A DNA stretch of 64,000 nucleotides, taken from Sphingomonas sp. PP-CE-1A-559. GTDB lineage: Bacteria; Pseudomonadota; Alphaproteobacteria; Sphingomonadales; Sphingomonadaceae. Below, in pieces: positions 34,263-42,529 of this stretch (position 1 is its first letter; each line of letters starts with the position of its first letter). Location of the stretch: the NCBI RefSeq assembly GCF_004340965.1, contig NZ_SLYA01000001.1, forward strand, positions 992,001 through 1,056,000, given 5' to 3'. Made by a program: the position numbers and the translations under genes. The notes under the pieces were generated by a model. The model did no database searches and was not told the DNA's origin. It was given only the letters and a program-made list of their open reading frames with translations.

Positions 34263-37200
34263 ATGGCTATCGACGATCAGCTGGCCACGCTGCTGGCCCA
34301 GAATGCTGACCTTTTCGCAGCGTATGAGGAATGGGCAAATGGGCAGGTCATGCTTCTTGCCGGTTCGATCGATGATCCCGCGAGCTTCAACTCGACCGGC
34401 GGCAAGACGGGGGACCTTGGTTACTACCCGGTCATCAACGTCAGCGGCCAAACGATCTACGTTCCGTGCCTGGCTCGTTTGAAAGCGATCGCGTCGAGTG
34501 GCGCGAACGAGGAGGCTCTCGAAGCCCTGGAGAACCAGCTCGGTGGCTTAACGCAGCTGACGGATTATGCGCTGGGTCGCCGGATCCGCACCGATGCCGC
34601 GATGATGTTGTCGGCGTCGGAGATGGCCCTCGCTCGCGCCAACATGGGCGCGGTCGATCAAACGCAGATCCCCGTGTATCCGACGCGAGCAGCTGCAGCC
34701 GCTCTTCCTATCCCCGCCAGTGTCACGACGTTCCAGGTGGCAGGCTATGCCAGTCCTGGGGACGGCGGCGAGGCAACGTTCCTCCGCCTCGACCCTCAGC
34801 CGGCTGCGGGGCAGCAAGGCCCAGTGCAACCATCACGCCTGCAGGACAAGTCAGGCGCTTGGTTTGAGCAACAGGGGCCGGAGTGGCGCCCCCAGCACTT
34901 CGGCGGGTTCCCCGGCTCGGCTAACGCGACGGCCGCGTTCGTGGCAGCTGACGCTTGCGCGAAGGCCAGCGGTGGGTGGGTTTCGTTGATCGGTGATGGC
35001 ATCTGGGCAATCGCTGACTTCGTCCAGACGTGCCGCTGGATCTACGGACGAGACCGATTGCTAACGCGGGTTCGGCGTGCATTCGAAACGACCATTGCAG
35101 TTTGGTCGCTCGCTGCCGGTGCAGCTGGCATGACGGTGCAGGATCTTACGATCGATGGCGCATCAGGCGCCGAGGCGCGCGCAATCCTCGCGCTCGGTGA
35201 CTTCCGCTCCGACATCTTGATCCAGCGCGTTGGCTTGGAGAATGGCATGGGGCGGTGGGCGCTTCGTGCGGATCCACTGTTACCATTCTACAATCTCCAG
35301 ATCCTCGACTGCCACGTTGAGAACTGCCCGAGTGGCGGGTTTGCAGTTCTTGCCAAGGCCAAGGGTAACCGGCGGCTACGCATCAACCGGAACACCTTGA
35401 ACCGGGTCGGCACCAATCTGTGCATCGTCCGAGGTCCCGGCGACGTTGACCGCGACATGTGGAACACGACGTTTGACGTCGAAGGAAACGACAACACCGT
35501 CACGAACTGCCTGAATACCGGCGAATACGGTCCGATCCCGTTCGAGTTCTGGGGCTGCACCAATGGCCAGATACTACGAAACCAGGTCGATACCGGCACG
35601 CGCGGTATCGGCCTTGGCTCCGGCATGCAGAACTTCGAGGTCGCGTTTAATCTCATCTCTAACCAGACGTTCTACGCCTTCGAAGGCGGGCTGAGCCGCA
35701 ACCTGCGGGTCCACCACAACACCGCGCTCAACTGCCGGATATTTACGCCTTTCCCTGGCACCGAGACGGAAAACCTCTTCCTCGAAGACAATACGCTCAT
35801 CGGTACGGGGCTCTCGGCCTACACCCCAGTCAACCCGGCTGACAGCGTGTTCGTCGGCGGTGTGGCGACCGGCTTGCGCATCCGTCGCATGGTGATCCGC
35901 AATCCCGAATATGCGCGCTGGGCGATCAACCTCAGCGGCCTCTCGAGGCCGGTGCCGACAATCTCGATTGCCGGTGGCGGTACGGGAGCAACGGCCTCTG
36001 CAACGCTGAAGGGGGTGCGGGTTCGTCTCAAGTCGGGCAACGCGGGGTCGGGCTATACGAACCCAACCGTCACCGTTGAGGGTGGAGGCGGTAGCGGCCT
36101 GGTCATCACGCCGACATTCGCAGGCGGCGCGCTGACGGGCGGTGTGATCACCAACCCCGGCACTGGCTTTACCGCCATGCCGAAGCTCAACGTCAGTGAT
36201 CCAACGGGCGTAGGTGGTGAGCTCGAGGTGTTCATGGGCATCGAGGCGGTGACCGGCTCGGCCGGCGCTGGCTACGCAAACAGCACCTGGACCGCTTCGG
36301 ACAATGGCGCGACGACGGCCGCAGCGGGAACGTTCACCGCTACCAACGGCATACCGGGGGCCTTCGTCGTCACCAATCCTGGCGAGGGCTTTGGTCGGGC
36401 ATCGGACTTCATCATCGACGCGCCTGAAATCTACCAGGACACCTATGCCTCAAGTCCGGCCGGTATCAGCACCACCGGCAACGGGCAGATCCTGAACCCG
36501 ATCATCAAACGCTCTGCCAACTATGATGCGGCGCATTACTACCATCAGGCGCTGGGGGGGGCCACGCAGATCGCTCATTCGATCAATGCAACGGCAGCGG
36601 GCAATCCGAGCTTTGTGTTGCACAACCCGGTCTGCGAAATGACCGGCACCGTCTCGGGTGGCGCGACCTATGCCGCGATCGGCCGCTTGGTTGCCGCGCA
36701 GCCGATGTACGGTGTCGAGCTTCGTGGTGGTGGCAAGGTCTCCGGTAACTTCACGTCGAACCCGAACCCGATCAACCTGCCAGATACGAGCGGGACGGCG
36801 AAGGTCGGCCTTGTCGACACAACGGGTTTCGTCGGCAACGCGTACAGCTTGGGCGCTTCGATTGTTCGGCGTCGCACCAAGAACGTCATCGAGGCGAGCG
36901 CTGCGCCGACCACTGGCACACATGGAACCGGCGACCGGTGCGTCAATAATGCCCCGACGTCAGGATCGGCGTTCGAATGGCAATGTACTGCGGGCGGTTC
37001 TCCCGGCATTTGGGTGGGCCGCTTCGCTGCTGGTAGCGATCCAGTTCTCCCGACGGCTTACGTAAGCATGTCCACGCTGGCGAACGGTCAGCTGCTGACT
37101 GCTGCGGCGAACATCTTCTCGACTGTCAAAATCCGCTACGATGTTGCGACGGCCGGCGCTTCCCAACTCCACGCCTCATTTAAAATCGAATGGAGCAGCC

Positions 37201-37466
37201 GTTACAATAACATTCCCCGGCGCGGCGAAGTTCTTCTGGCTTTCGGATCGAGCAACATTCCTGCGCAAGCGCCTCTCATAAAGTCGACGTCGATTGACGA
37301 CGTGGCCGCTAACGCGGCCACGGTGACGACCGCTGTTGACGGCTCCGGTCGCATGGAAGTGACGATCACTTTCCCCACCACGCCAGGGGCTGCGATCCCG
37401 GTTCGTCTAGCCGGCCTCGCCAGTAACGCGAGCGTCTACGGCTCGTATTCCGTTCAAATCACGTAA
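34263..37466 (+). CDS. Tailspike-like receptor-binding protein (parallel beta-helix)
   Basis: A 1067-residue protein. N-terminal 150 residues attach to the particle. From about 150 to 520 it shows right-handed beta-helix features (WVSLIGDGIWAIADFVQTCR, then NTLNRVGTNLCIVRG, HHNTALNCRIFTPF). A Gly-rich repeat region follows, with GSGYTNPTVTVEGGGGSGLV and similar turns. The C-terminal domain is beta-sandwich-like. Probably binds or depolymerises a surface polysaccharide. Catalytic residues cannot be assigned by eye. Confidence 0.8.
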   Translation: MAIDDQLATLLAQNADLFAAYEEWANGQVMLLAGSIDDPASFNSTGGKTGDLGYYPVINVSGQTIYVPCLARLKAIASSGANEEALEALENQLGGLTQLTDYALGRRIRTDAAMMLSASEMALARANMGAVDQTQIPVYPTRAAAAALPIPASVTTFQVAGYASPGDGGEATFLRLDPQPAAGQQGPVQPSRLQDKSGAWFEQQGPEWRPQHFGGFPGSANATAAFVAADACAKASGGWVSLIGDGIWAIADFVQTCRWIYGRDRLLTRVRRAFETTIAVWSLAAGAAGMTVQDLTIDGASGAEARAILALGDFRSDILIQRVGLENGMGRWALRADPLLPFYNLQILDCHVENCPSGGFAVLAKAKGNRRLRINRNTLNRVGTNLCIVRGPGDVDRDMWNTTFDVEGNDNTVTNCLNTGEYGPIPFEFWGCTNGQILRNQVDTGTRGIGLGSGMQNFEVAFNLISNQTFYAFEGGLSRNLRVHHNTALNCRIFTPFPGTETENLFLEDNTLIGTGLSAYTPVNPADSVFVGGVATGLRIRRMVIRNPEYARWAINLSGLSRPVPTISIAGGGTGATASATLKGVRVRLKSGNAGSGYTNPTVTVEGGGGSGLVITPTFAGGALTGGVITNPGTGFTAMPKLNVSDPTGVGGELEVFMGIEAVTGSAGAGYANSTWTASDNGATTAAAGTFTATNGIPGAFVVTNPGEGFGRASDFIIDAPEIYQDTYASSPAGISTTGNGQILNPIIKRSANYDAAHYYHQALGGATQIAHSINATAAGNPSFVLHNPVCEMTGTVSGGATYAAIGRLVAAQPMYGVELRGGGKVSGNFTSNPNPINLPDTSGTAKVGLVDTTGFVGNAYSLGASIVRRRTKNVIEASAAPTTGTHGTGDRCVNNAPTSGSAFEWQCTAGGSPGIWVGRFAAGSDPVLPTAYVSMSTLANGQLLTAAANIFSTVKIRYDVATAGASQLHASFKIEWSSRYNNIPRRGEVLLAFGSSNIPAQAPLIKSTSIDDVAANAATVTTAVDGSGRMEVTITFPTTPGAAIPVRLAGLASNASVYGSYSVQIT

Positions 37467-37477
37467 GGAGCCAGCTC

Positions 37478-37795
37478 ATGGCAATCATCAAAACGCTGGA
37501 GCTTCGGAACGGTCTTGTGGCGAAGAACGCGTACGTTCGGGTCGACGCCTTCTATGGATCGAAGGCGTCGATCAGCTTCTCCGCGAACACGTATTTGTCG
37601 CGCGAGGCATTTACCGGGACGGACACCTTGCCGGCGCAGCCGTTCCTCGAACAAGACATGCTGGAATTCACGCCCGACCCCGGTCCCGACGCTCTGCCTA
37701 TTTGGGTACAGTGCTACGCGCATCTGAAGGCGCAGGATCGCTTCGCTGATGCAGCCGACGACATCGCGATCGTTCAGGATGGCGAAAATGAATGA
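37478..37795 (+). CDS. Small phage protein after the spike
   Basis: A 105-residue beta-rich soluble protein (KTLELRNGLVAKNAYVRVDA, SISFSANTYLSREAFTG) with an AAGGAG ribosome site. Common in this position after spikes, possibly a spike chaperone or decoration protein. Function unknown. Confidence 0.65.
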   Translation: MAIIKTLELRNGLVAKNAYVRVDAFYGSKASISFSANTYLSREAFTGTDTLPAQPFLEQDMLEFTPDPGPDALPIWVQCYAHLKAQDRFADAADDIAIVQDGENE

Positions 37796-38087
37796 GATGA
37801 TCTCTGGGAAACCGGCCATGCCGCTTCCCGAACGGATAACGATAAACGAGACACTTCTGGCGGAGCGCGTTTTTCTCGCGGGAATGGAGCAAAACTACCC
37901 CGGACTTGATCCCCGCTTAGGACTGTTCGGGACTGGTCCCGACGGAGCTTACATCAACGCGAGGTACGGGAACGAATTGGTTCGAGTTCGGTCCCGACGG
38001 CAAGTCGCGATGGAAGGCTTTGCGCATGCCACCATGGTCATGTGGCTCTTCCACATCGCAAAACTCGTAATCGATCAATTCGCCTGA
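37788..38087 (+). CDS. Small protein with C-terminal hydrophobic segment
   Basis: A 99-residue protein starting NEMISGKPAMPLPERITINE and ending with an amphipathic/hydrophobic helix ATMVMWLFHIAKLVIDQF. Overlaps the previous gene by eight bases. Possibly membrane-associated and part of the lysis region. Unknown. Confidence 0.5.
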   Translation: MNEMISGKPAMPLPERITINETLLAERVFLAGMEQNYPGLDPRLGLFGTGPDGAYINARYGNELVRVRSRRQVAMEGFAHATMVMWLFHIAKLVIDQFA

Positions 38088-38105
38088 TCTGAACGGAGCA
38101 TCATC

Positions 38106-38162
38106 ATGAAGAATAAGCGACGCGCGGCCCTGGTGGTCGCGAGATCGTTGGTGCGCGCGTGA
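38106..38162 (+). CDS. 18-residue mini-ORF coupled to the next gene
   Basis: MKNKRRAALVVARSLVRA, preceded by GGAG and ending in TGA that overlaps the GTG start of the next gene (GTGA). May act as a translational leader for the membrane protein at 38159. Confidence 0.4.
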   Translation: MKNKRRAALVVARSLVRA

Positions 38163-38572
38163 GCCGTAGCCGCGATCGAGACGGCCTCGACCTCAACGAT
38201 ATCGCTTCACTGATTGCTGCGACCCGACCGCCCGCCGTTGCGAGCGAGGAGCGCGGACTGGCGAAGCACGCCGCGACGATCATCGTCGCGATCATCCTGG
38301 CATTGTGCCTCTGGGTCGGCGCCAGCGTTAGCTCGCTCGGCACTACCGTCACCCGCATGTCGGCAAACGTCGACGCGTTGCAAAAGGGCATCGCCGATCT
38401 GCAGACCAGCCAGGGATCCGCATCGATTCAGCTATCGGATACCAAAGCGACGAACGCGAAGCAGGACGCTCGAGCAGACGCGATGGAGGCCGACGTCCTC
38501 CGCGTGAAAGAACGCGTCCGGATGCTCGAAGGGCAGCGGCCCGTACATATTCCGGCGCCCACCGCCGAATAG
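38159..38572 (+). CDS. Single-pass membrane protein with coiled coil, spanin/holin-region
   Basis: A 137-residue protein with one transmembrane segment (about 38-60: AATIIVAIILALCLWVGASV) followed by a coiled coil (VDALQKGIADLQTSQGS, then DAMEADVLRVKERVRMLEG) and a Pro end. The topology is like an inner-membrane spanin subunit, but no outer-membrane partner lipoprotein was seen. GTG start. Confidence 0.6.
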   Translation: MSRSRDRDGLDLNDIASLIAATRPPAVASEERGLAKHAATIIVAIILALCLWVGASVSSLGTTVTRMSANVDALQKGIADLQTSQGSASIQLSDTKATNAKQDARADAMEADVLRVKERVRMLEGQRPVHIPAPTAE

Positions 38573-38611
38573 TCCGCCGGCGGCCGGCTGCCGCCAATCT
38601 CGGAGAACATC

Positions 38612-38860
38612 ATGAAACTGATCCCGAACTGGCGCCATGCGTGGCGCCTGGCGTCGGTGCGCGTCGCGACGATCGGCGCCGTCGCCACCACCGCGGCTGC
38701 GGCCGCGCCCGATACCGCGCTGCAGGTCTGGCAGTCGTTGCCGGACGCTATCCGCGACATCGTGCCTAGCCCGGTCAGCCGGTGGGTCACGCCGGCACTG
38801 TTCGTCGCGACGCTCGTCGCGCGGATCCTCAAGAAGCGGGAGGCTACCGATGGCGAATAA
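38612..38860 (+). CDS. Putative holin
   Basis: An 82-residue protein, KLIPNWRHAWRLASVRVATI, with two hydrophobic stretches (TIGAVATTAAAAA and VTPALFVATLVARIL) and a charged end. Sequence and place match small phage holins of the DUF7940 kind. Overlaps the lysozyme start by 11 bases. Confidence 0.75.
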   Translation: MKLIPNWRHAWRLASVRVATIGAVATTAAAAAPDTALQVWQSLPDAIRDIVPSPVSRWVTPALFVATLVARILKKREATDGE

Positions 38861-39395
38861 GAAAACGCTCGCCGGCGTTATCGGCTCGGTCATGGCGGCC
38901 GCGGCATTGTTCGTCTCGATCCCGGCCGACGAGAGCGGCCGCAAGGTCGAGGCGACCGTCCAGCAGGACGGCTCGATCGCGGTCCGTCACGTTGCCGGCC
39001 GCCAGTACCTGAAGGCGTATCTCGACATCGTGAAGGTGCCGACGGCGTGCGATGGCGTCACCAAGAACATCCGGATGGGGATGACCTTCACCGAGGCGCA
39101 GTGCAACGCGAAGCTCGAGGAGGAGCTGATCGCGCACGCCGAGCCCATCATCAAGTGCGTTCCTAAGCTCTATGGCCGCCCGAACCAGACGATCGCGGCC
39201 GTCGGCCTCGCGTACAACATCGGTTCGGCCGGCGTGTGCAAGTCGAGTATCGCGAAGCTCTGGAATGCGGGCGACTGGAAGGCTGGCTGCAACCGCTTTC
39301 CCCTCTTCGTTAAGGCAGGCGGCAAGATCGTCAGCGGCCTGGTCAAGCGTCGCGAACGCGAGCGGGCAATCTGTCTGAAGGGATTGCCCGCCTGA
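38850..39395 (+). CDS. GH24-type phage lysozyme with SAR-like N-terminus; canonical catalytic Glu absent
   Basis: A 181-residue endolysin. LAGVIGSVMAAAALFVSI (8-25) looks like a signal-anchor-release segment. The catalytic region reads GRQYLKAYLDIVKVPTACDG: D59 and T65 fit the Asp and Thr of the Glu-Asp-Thr triad, but the position nine before D59 is G50 (A49 beside it), not Glu. The rest (TIAAVGLAYNIGSAGVCKSS, WNAGDWKAGCNRF, RRERERAICLKGL) matches the family. It may use another acid, or be inactive. Confidence 0.8.
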   Translation: MANKKTLAGVIGSVMAAAALFVSIPADESGRKVEATVQQDGSIAVRHVAGRQYLKAYLDIVKVPTACDGVTKNIRMGMTFTEAQCNAKLEEELIAHAEPIIKCVPKLYGRPNQTIAAVGLAYNIGSAGVCKSSIAKLWNAGDWKAGCNRFPLFVKAGGKIVSGLVKRRERERAICLKGLPA

Positions 39396-39704
39396 TCGTC
39401 GCCGTGGCATAGCTCGAGCGCTGCTCTGAGCTTAGCCGTTAGGACAGCCCGCGCGCGCGGTTCGACCATGGGCTCCGGTTCGCCGGGTGGCCCGTGAAAT
39501 AGAAGACCCCTCCGGGGGGAATACTCGGGGCGCAGTTCCCGTGGTCCTGCGCGGCTAACCACCCGGTCCGGGTCGGCTAGCCGCGCAGAGATCCTCCACC
39601 AGTTTCGCGGCGATCGCCGCTTCATCCATCCCGCGGCCGTCCGGCCGGGGCTCCGCCGATCGTCGATCGGCGGCCATCATGGCGCGCGTAGCCCGTGCCT
39701 CGTC
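39396..39704. other. 309-base gap between lysozyme and methylase
   Basis: No confident gene. A leftward 42-residue frame (39555-39680, ending DEAAIAAKLVEDLCAASRPG) is faintly protein-like but lacks a ribosome site. The right part contains dyad GCCGATCG-TCGATCGGC-like sequence near 39655-39675. Confidence 0.4.
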
Positions 39705-40517
39705 ATGAAGGTCTACCTCCACATGAGTCCTGTTATCGCTGCTCGCCCGCCTGCTGCCTACATGGGCGGCAAGCGCAACCTGGCCACGCGTCTGTGCGCC
39801 ATGATCGATGCCACGCCCCACAAGGCATACATCGAGCCCTTCGTCGGCATGGGCGGCGTATTTCTGCGCCGATCGCGCCGGCCGACCGTCGAGATCATCA
39901 ACGACCTATCCGGCGACGTTGCTAACCTGTTCCGCGTCGTGCGCCGGCACTACGAGCCTTTCGTCGAAGAGCTGCGCTGGCTGATCGCCAGTCGTTCCGA
40001 GTTCGACCGGCAGAAGGCGATGGATCCGAATACGCTGACTGACATCGAGCGCGCAGTCCGCTTCCTCTATCTTCAGCGCCAGGCGTTCGGGGGCCGTGTC
40101 GTCGGCCGGACCTACGGCGTGACAGCGCGAAACCCTTCGCGCTTCAATCTCGCAAAGCTACGTGGCGAGCTGAAGCTCCTCAGTCGGCGCCTCGAACCGG
40201 TTCAGATCGAGCAGCTGCCTTACGCAGACCTGATCCGCCGGTACGATCACGCCGGGGCGCTGTTCTACCTAGATCCGCCTTATGACGAGACGGCAGGCTA
40301 CGGCGTCGAGTTCGGCCGCGCTGACTACCTAGCGATGGCGGAGCAGTTGGGGGCGATCGCCGGCGACTTCATCATGTCGATCAACGACACGGCGTTCATT
40401 CGCGAAGCGTTCGCGGCGTTCGAGATCCAGGAAGTCGACACGGCCTGGTCGGTCGGGATGAAGTCGACCGGCGCGCCATCAAAGGTGACAGAGCTGATTA
40501 TACGCAACCGGCGGTGA
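39705..40517 (+). CDS. DNA N6-adenine methyltransferase (D12 class, Dam-like)
   Basis: A 270-residue methylase. AYMGGKRNLATRL and YIEPFVGMGGVFLRR form the AdoMet-binding motif I. FYLDPPYDETAGYG carries the DPPY catalytic motif IV. No partner endonuclease is adjacent, so it is a solitary phage methylase that may protect phage DNA or affect gene control. The in-frame ATG at 39723 is an alternative start. Confidence 0.9.
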   Translation: MKVYLHMSPVIAARPPAAYMGGKRNLATRLCAMIDATPHKAYIEPFVGMGGVFLRRSRRPTVEIINDLSGDVANLFRVVRRHYEPFVEELRWLIASRSEFDRQKAMDPNTLTDIERAVRFLYLQRQAFGGRVVGRTYGVTARNPSRFNLAKLRGELKLLSRRLEPVQIEQLPYADLIRRYDHAGALFYLDPPYDETAGYGVEFGRADYLAMAEQLGAIAGDFIMSINDTAFIREAFAAFEIQEVDTAWSVGMKSTGAPSKVTELIIRNRR

Positions 40518-40579
40518 CATTCGCCTTCGTGCTATGACTCGGAAAACCCAACGGCACGTGCTTTCGGGCACGCGCTGCT

Positions 40580-40664
40580 GGGGTATCGGCTACCCTAAAA
40601 CGGGGTACATGCTCCGCTGTAAGCCGCGGAAAACCGTCGATGCGGCGGAGGGCTTATCCGCCGC
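40580..40664 (+). repeat. Attachment-site-like repeat, copy E (variant)
   Basis: GGGGTA at 40580 and 40602, 22 bp apart (twice the 11-bp spacing of copies A-D), then GGAAAACCGTCG and the core at 40642-40664: GCGGCGGAG, centre GGCTT, ATCCGCCGC. Located between the methylase and the second integrase, 28 kb from copies A-D and in the same orientation. Confidence 0.7.
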
Positions 40665-40673
40665 GTTCGGGTG

Positions 40674-40697
40674 GGAGCCGGCCCGAAGGCCGGCTCC
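40674..40697. terminator. Perfect 10-bp hairpin next to repeat E
   Basis: GGAGCCGGCC, loop CGAA, GGCCGGCTCC. No T-run follows. Could end methylase transcription or be part of the repeat-E site. Confidence 0.4.
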
Positions 40698-40768
40698 GCC
40701 GTTCCGATTAGCGCTTCATGGCTAGCTCCGGGTTGGCTTGAAAAAGGGCCTAAGCCCGAACGCCAATT

Positions 40769-40794
40769 ATGCATGAATATGCATACAAATGCAT
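40769..40794. promoter_or_regulatory. Three ATGCAT hexamers at exact 10-bp spacing
   Basis: Palindromic ATGCAT at 40769, 40779 and 40789, one helical turn apart, upstream of the second integrase. Related hexamers recur inside that integrase gene (41971, 41992, and ATGCAA/TTGCAT at 42005 and 42013). Candidate cooperative binding site for a regulator or recombination factor. Confidence 0.4.
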
Positions 40795-40805
40795 AACGCC
40801 TCGGA

Positions 40806-41051
40806 TTACGCAGGCTGCTCTTCGCTGAGCGCCGCGTCGATCATCGATTTCCACAATAGATCGACAGGAGCGCCGGGTGTGTGCCCGTCGATCATTTCCT
40901 CGCCGGCTCGACTAACATGGTCGGTTGGCTCCCGCATGGCAGCGATCGCGATTCGGGCGTCGTCTGCATAGAGGCGCCACGTCGTCGGAGCACCGTTGTC
41001 CGCGCTCGCCATCGCGCGCGCGACCCGCTCGATCATCGATTTTCCAGCCAT
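40806..41051 (-). CDS. Small phage hypothetical protein
   Basis: An 81-residue soluble protein: AGKSMIERVARAMASADNGA, then WRLYADDARIAIAAMREPTD. Similar short 'MIERVARAM' proteins are frequent in alphaproteobacterial phages; their function is unknown. GGAGGTGAG precedes the ATG. It diverges from the integrase with only 22 bases between starts, so each promoter must lie within the other gene or be shared. Confidence 0.65.
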   Translation of the reverse strand: MAGKSMIERVARAMASADNGAPTTWRLYADDARIAIAAMREPTDHVSRAGEEMIDGHTPGAPVDLLWKSMIDAALSEEQPA

Positions 41052-41073
41052 TCTCACCTCCGAGGAGCATTCT

Positions 41074-42303
41074 ATGCTGACCAACGCCGCGGTGAAAGCC
41101 GCGCGGCCGCGCACGTCCGGCCCCTACAAGCTGTTCGACCAGGCCGGTCTGCATCTCTACGTCGCTCCGACCGGTCGAAAGTCCTTCCGGATCAAGTACC
41201 GCTTTGGCGGCAAGGAGCAGCTGCTGACGATCGGCGCCGTTCCCGAAGTGTCGCTAGATGCTGCCCGGGCCCGATGTGACCAGGTGCGCGAGTTGCTCGG
41301 CCGCGGCGAGGATCCGCGAACCTCGACTGTTGCGCCGGTCGGCAAGGCACGTGCTTTCGAGAACGTTGCGCGCCAGTGGCATACGCACATGAGCCCGCGC
41401 TGGACGGAAGGGCACACCGGCGACGTCCTGGCGAGCCTCGAGCGCGACGTGTTCCCGGCGATCGGCGCGATGCCGATCGGCGCGGTCACCGTGCCCGTGA
41501 TCCTGCACGCGCTGCGCGTCATCGAGGAGCGCGGCAGCCTGGTCACCGCGAGCCGCGTCCGTCAGCGGATCTCGGCCGTATTTGCCTACGCGATGGCGGA
41601 GGACCTGGTTGACCAGGATCCCGCGGCGATCGTCAGCCGCGCGCTCACGCCGCCCGCGCCGGCACAGCATCACGCCGCATTGCTCGAGATCGAGGACGCG
41701 CGCGAGCTGCTCGCCGCGGCCGAGCTGGTCGACGTCGCGCCGCCGGTGAAACGCGCGTCGCGATTCCTGGCGCTGACCGCCGTCCGTTTCGCCGCGGTAC
41801 GCGGCGCGCGCTGGAATGAGATCGAGGATCTCGATGGCGCGGCGCCGTTGTGGCGCGTGCCGGCCGCGCGGATGAAGCTGAAGGCGGCGAAGAAGCTCGA
41901 TGCAAAGAACGACCATCTGGTTCCGCTGTCGCGCCAGGCCGTCGCGCTGCTGCGCGAGATCCGCGCGGATATGCATCGTGGTGGCGAGAATATGCATCGG
42001 GACGATGCAAATTTGCATGGTTTGATCTTCGAGCGGTCTGCCGGCGCCGGCAAACCGATCGGGGAGAAGTCGATCGGCGCGCTATACGATCGCGCCGGTT
42101 TCGAGGGGCGGCATGTCCCGCACGGCTGGCGCGCATCGTTCTCGACGGTGATGAACGAGCGCGGCGCGGACGGCGCCGACGTCGAGCGGGCGTTGGCGCA
42201 TACGCCGAAGGACAAGGTCAAGGCGGCGTACGATCGAAGCGAGCGCCTTCAGCGTCAGCGCGACCTGTTCCAGGAGTGGGCGGATCTGTTGGTCGATCTC
42301 TGA
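41074..42303 (+). CDS. Second tyrosine integrase (DUF4102/P4-like)
   Basis: A 409-residue integrase. DUF4102 N-terminal domain (KLFDQAGLHLYVAPTGRKSF, RIKYRFGGKEQLLTIG), SAM-like core-binding domain, and catalytic domain with LTAVRFAAVRGARW, HGWRASFSTVM (H, R), LAHTP and the nucleophile in AAYDRS (about residue 386). An insert with repeated MHRGGENMHRDDANLHG lies just before HGWR. GAGGAG ribosome site. Not at the tRNA end, so unlikely to have inserted the prophage. Repeat E upstream may be its site. Confidence 0.9.
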   Translation: MLTNAAVKAARPRTSGPYKLFDQAGLHLYVAPTGRKSFRIKYRFGGKEQLLTIGAVPEVSLDAARARCDQVRELLGRGEDPRTSTVAPVGKARAFENVARQWHTHMSPRWTEGHTGDVLASLERDVFPAIGAMPIGAVTVPVILHALRVIEERGSLVTASRVRQRISAVFAYAMAEDLVDQDPAAIVSRALTPPAPAQHHAALLEIEDARELLAAAELVDVAPPVKRASRFLALTAVRFAAVRGARWNEIEDLDGAAPLWRVPAARMKLKAAKKLDAKNDHLVPLSRQAVALLREIRADMHRGGENMHRDDANLHGLIFERSAGAGKPIGEKSIGALYDRAGFEGRHVPHGWRASFSTVMNERGADGADVERALAHTPKDKVKAAYDRSERLQRQRDLFQEWADLLVDL

Positions 42304-42529
42304 TCCAGCGCCGCATACGCGACGCAAGAAAAGAACAACGACTTTCGCACACTTCCCCCATCGATAGCCCGGGGCGGCGCAAGCCGCCTCGCTCCGACAG
42401 CCGGGTCTCGGCGGTCGGGTCCTTGAGGCATGCCGTTTCGGCGTTGGGGGAATATCAAACTAGCGCCGGCTCCGCGTTCAGCGGAGACGTTCCTTATTCC
42501 TCATACCTGAATGCAGGATAGAGCACATT

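Noticed and set aside
40534..40725. 63-codon frame over repeat E
   Set aside because: It is the translation of the repeat and adjacent hairpin.
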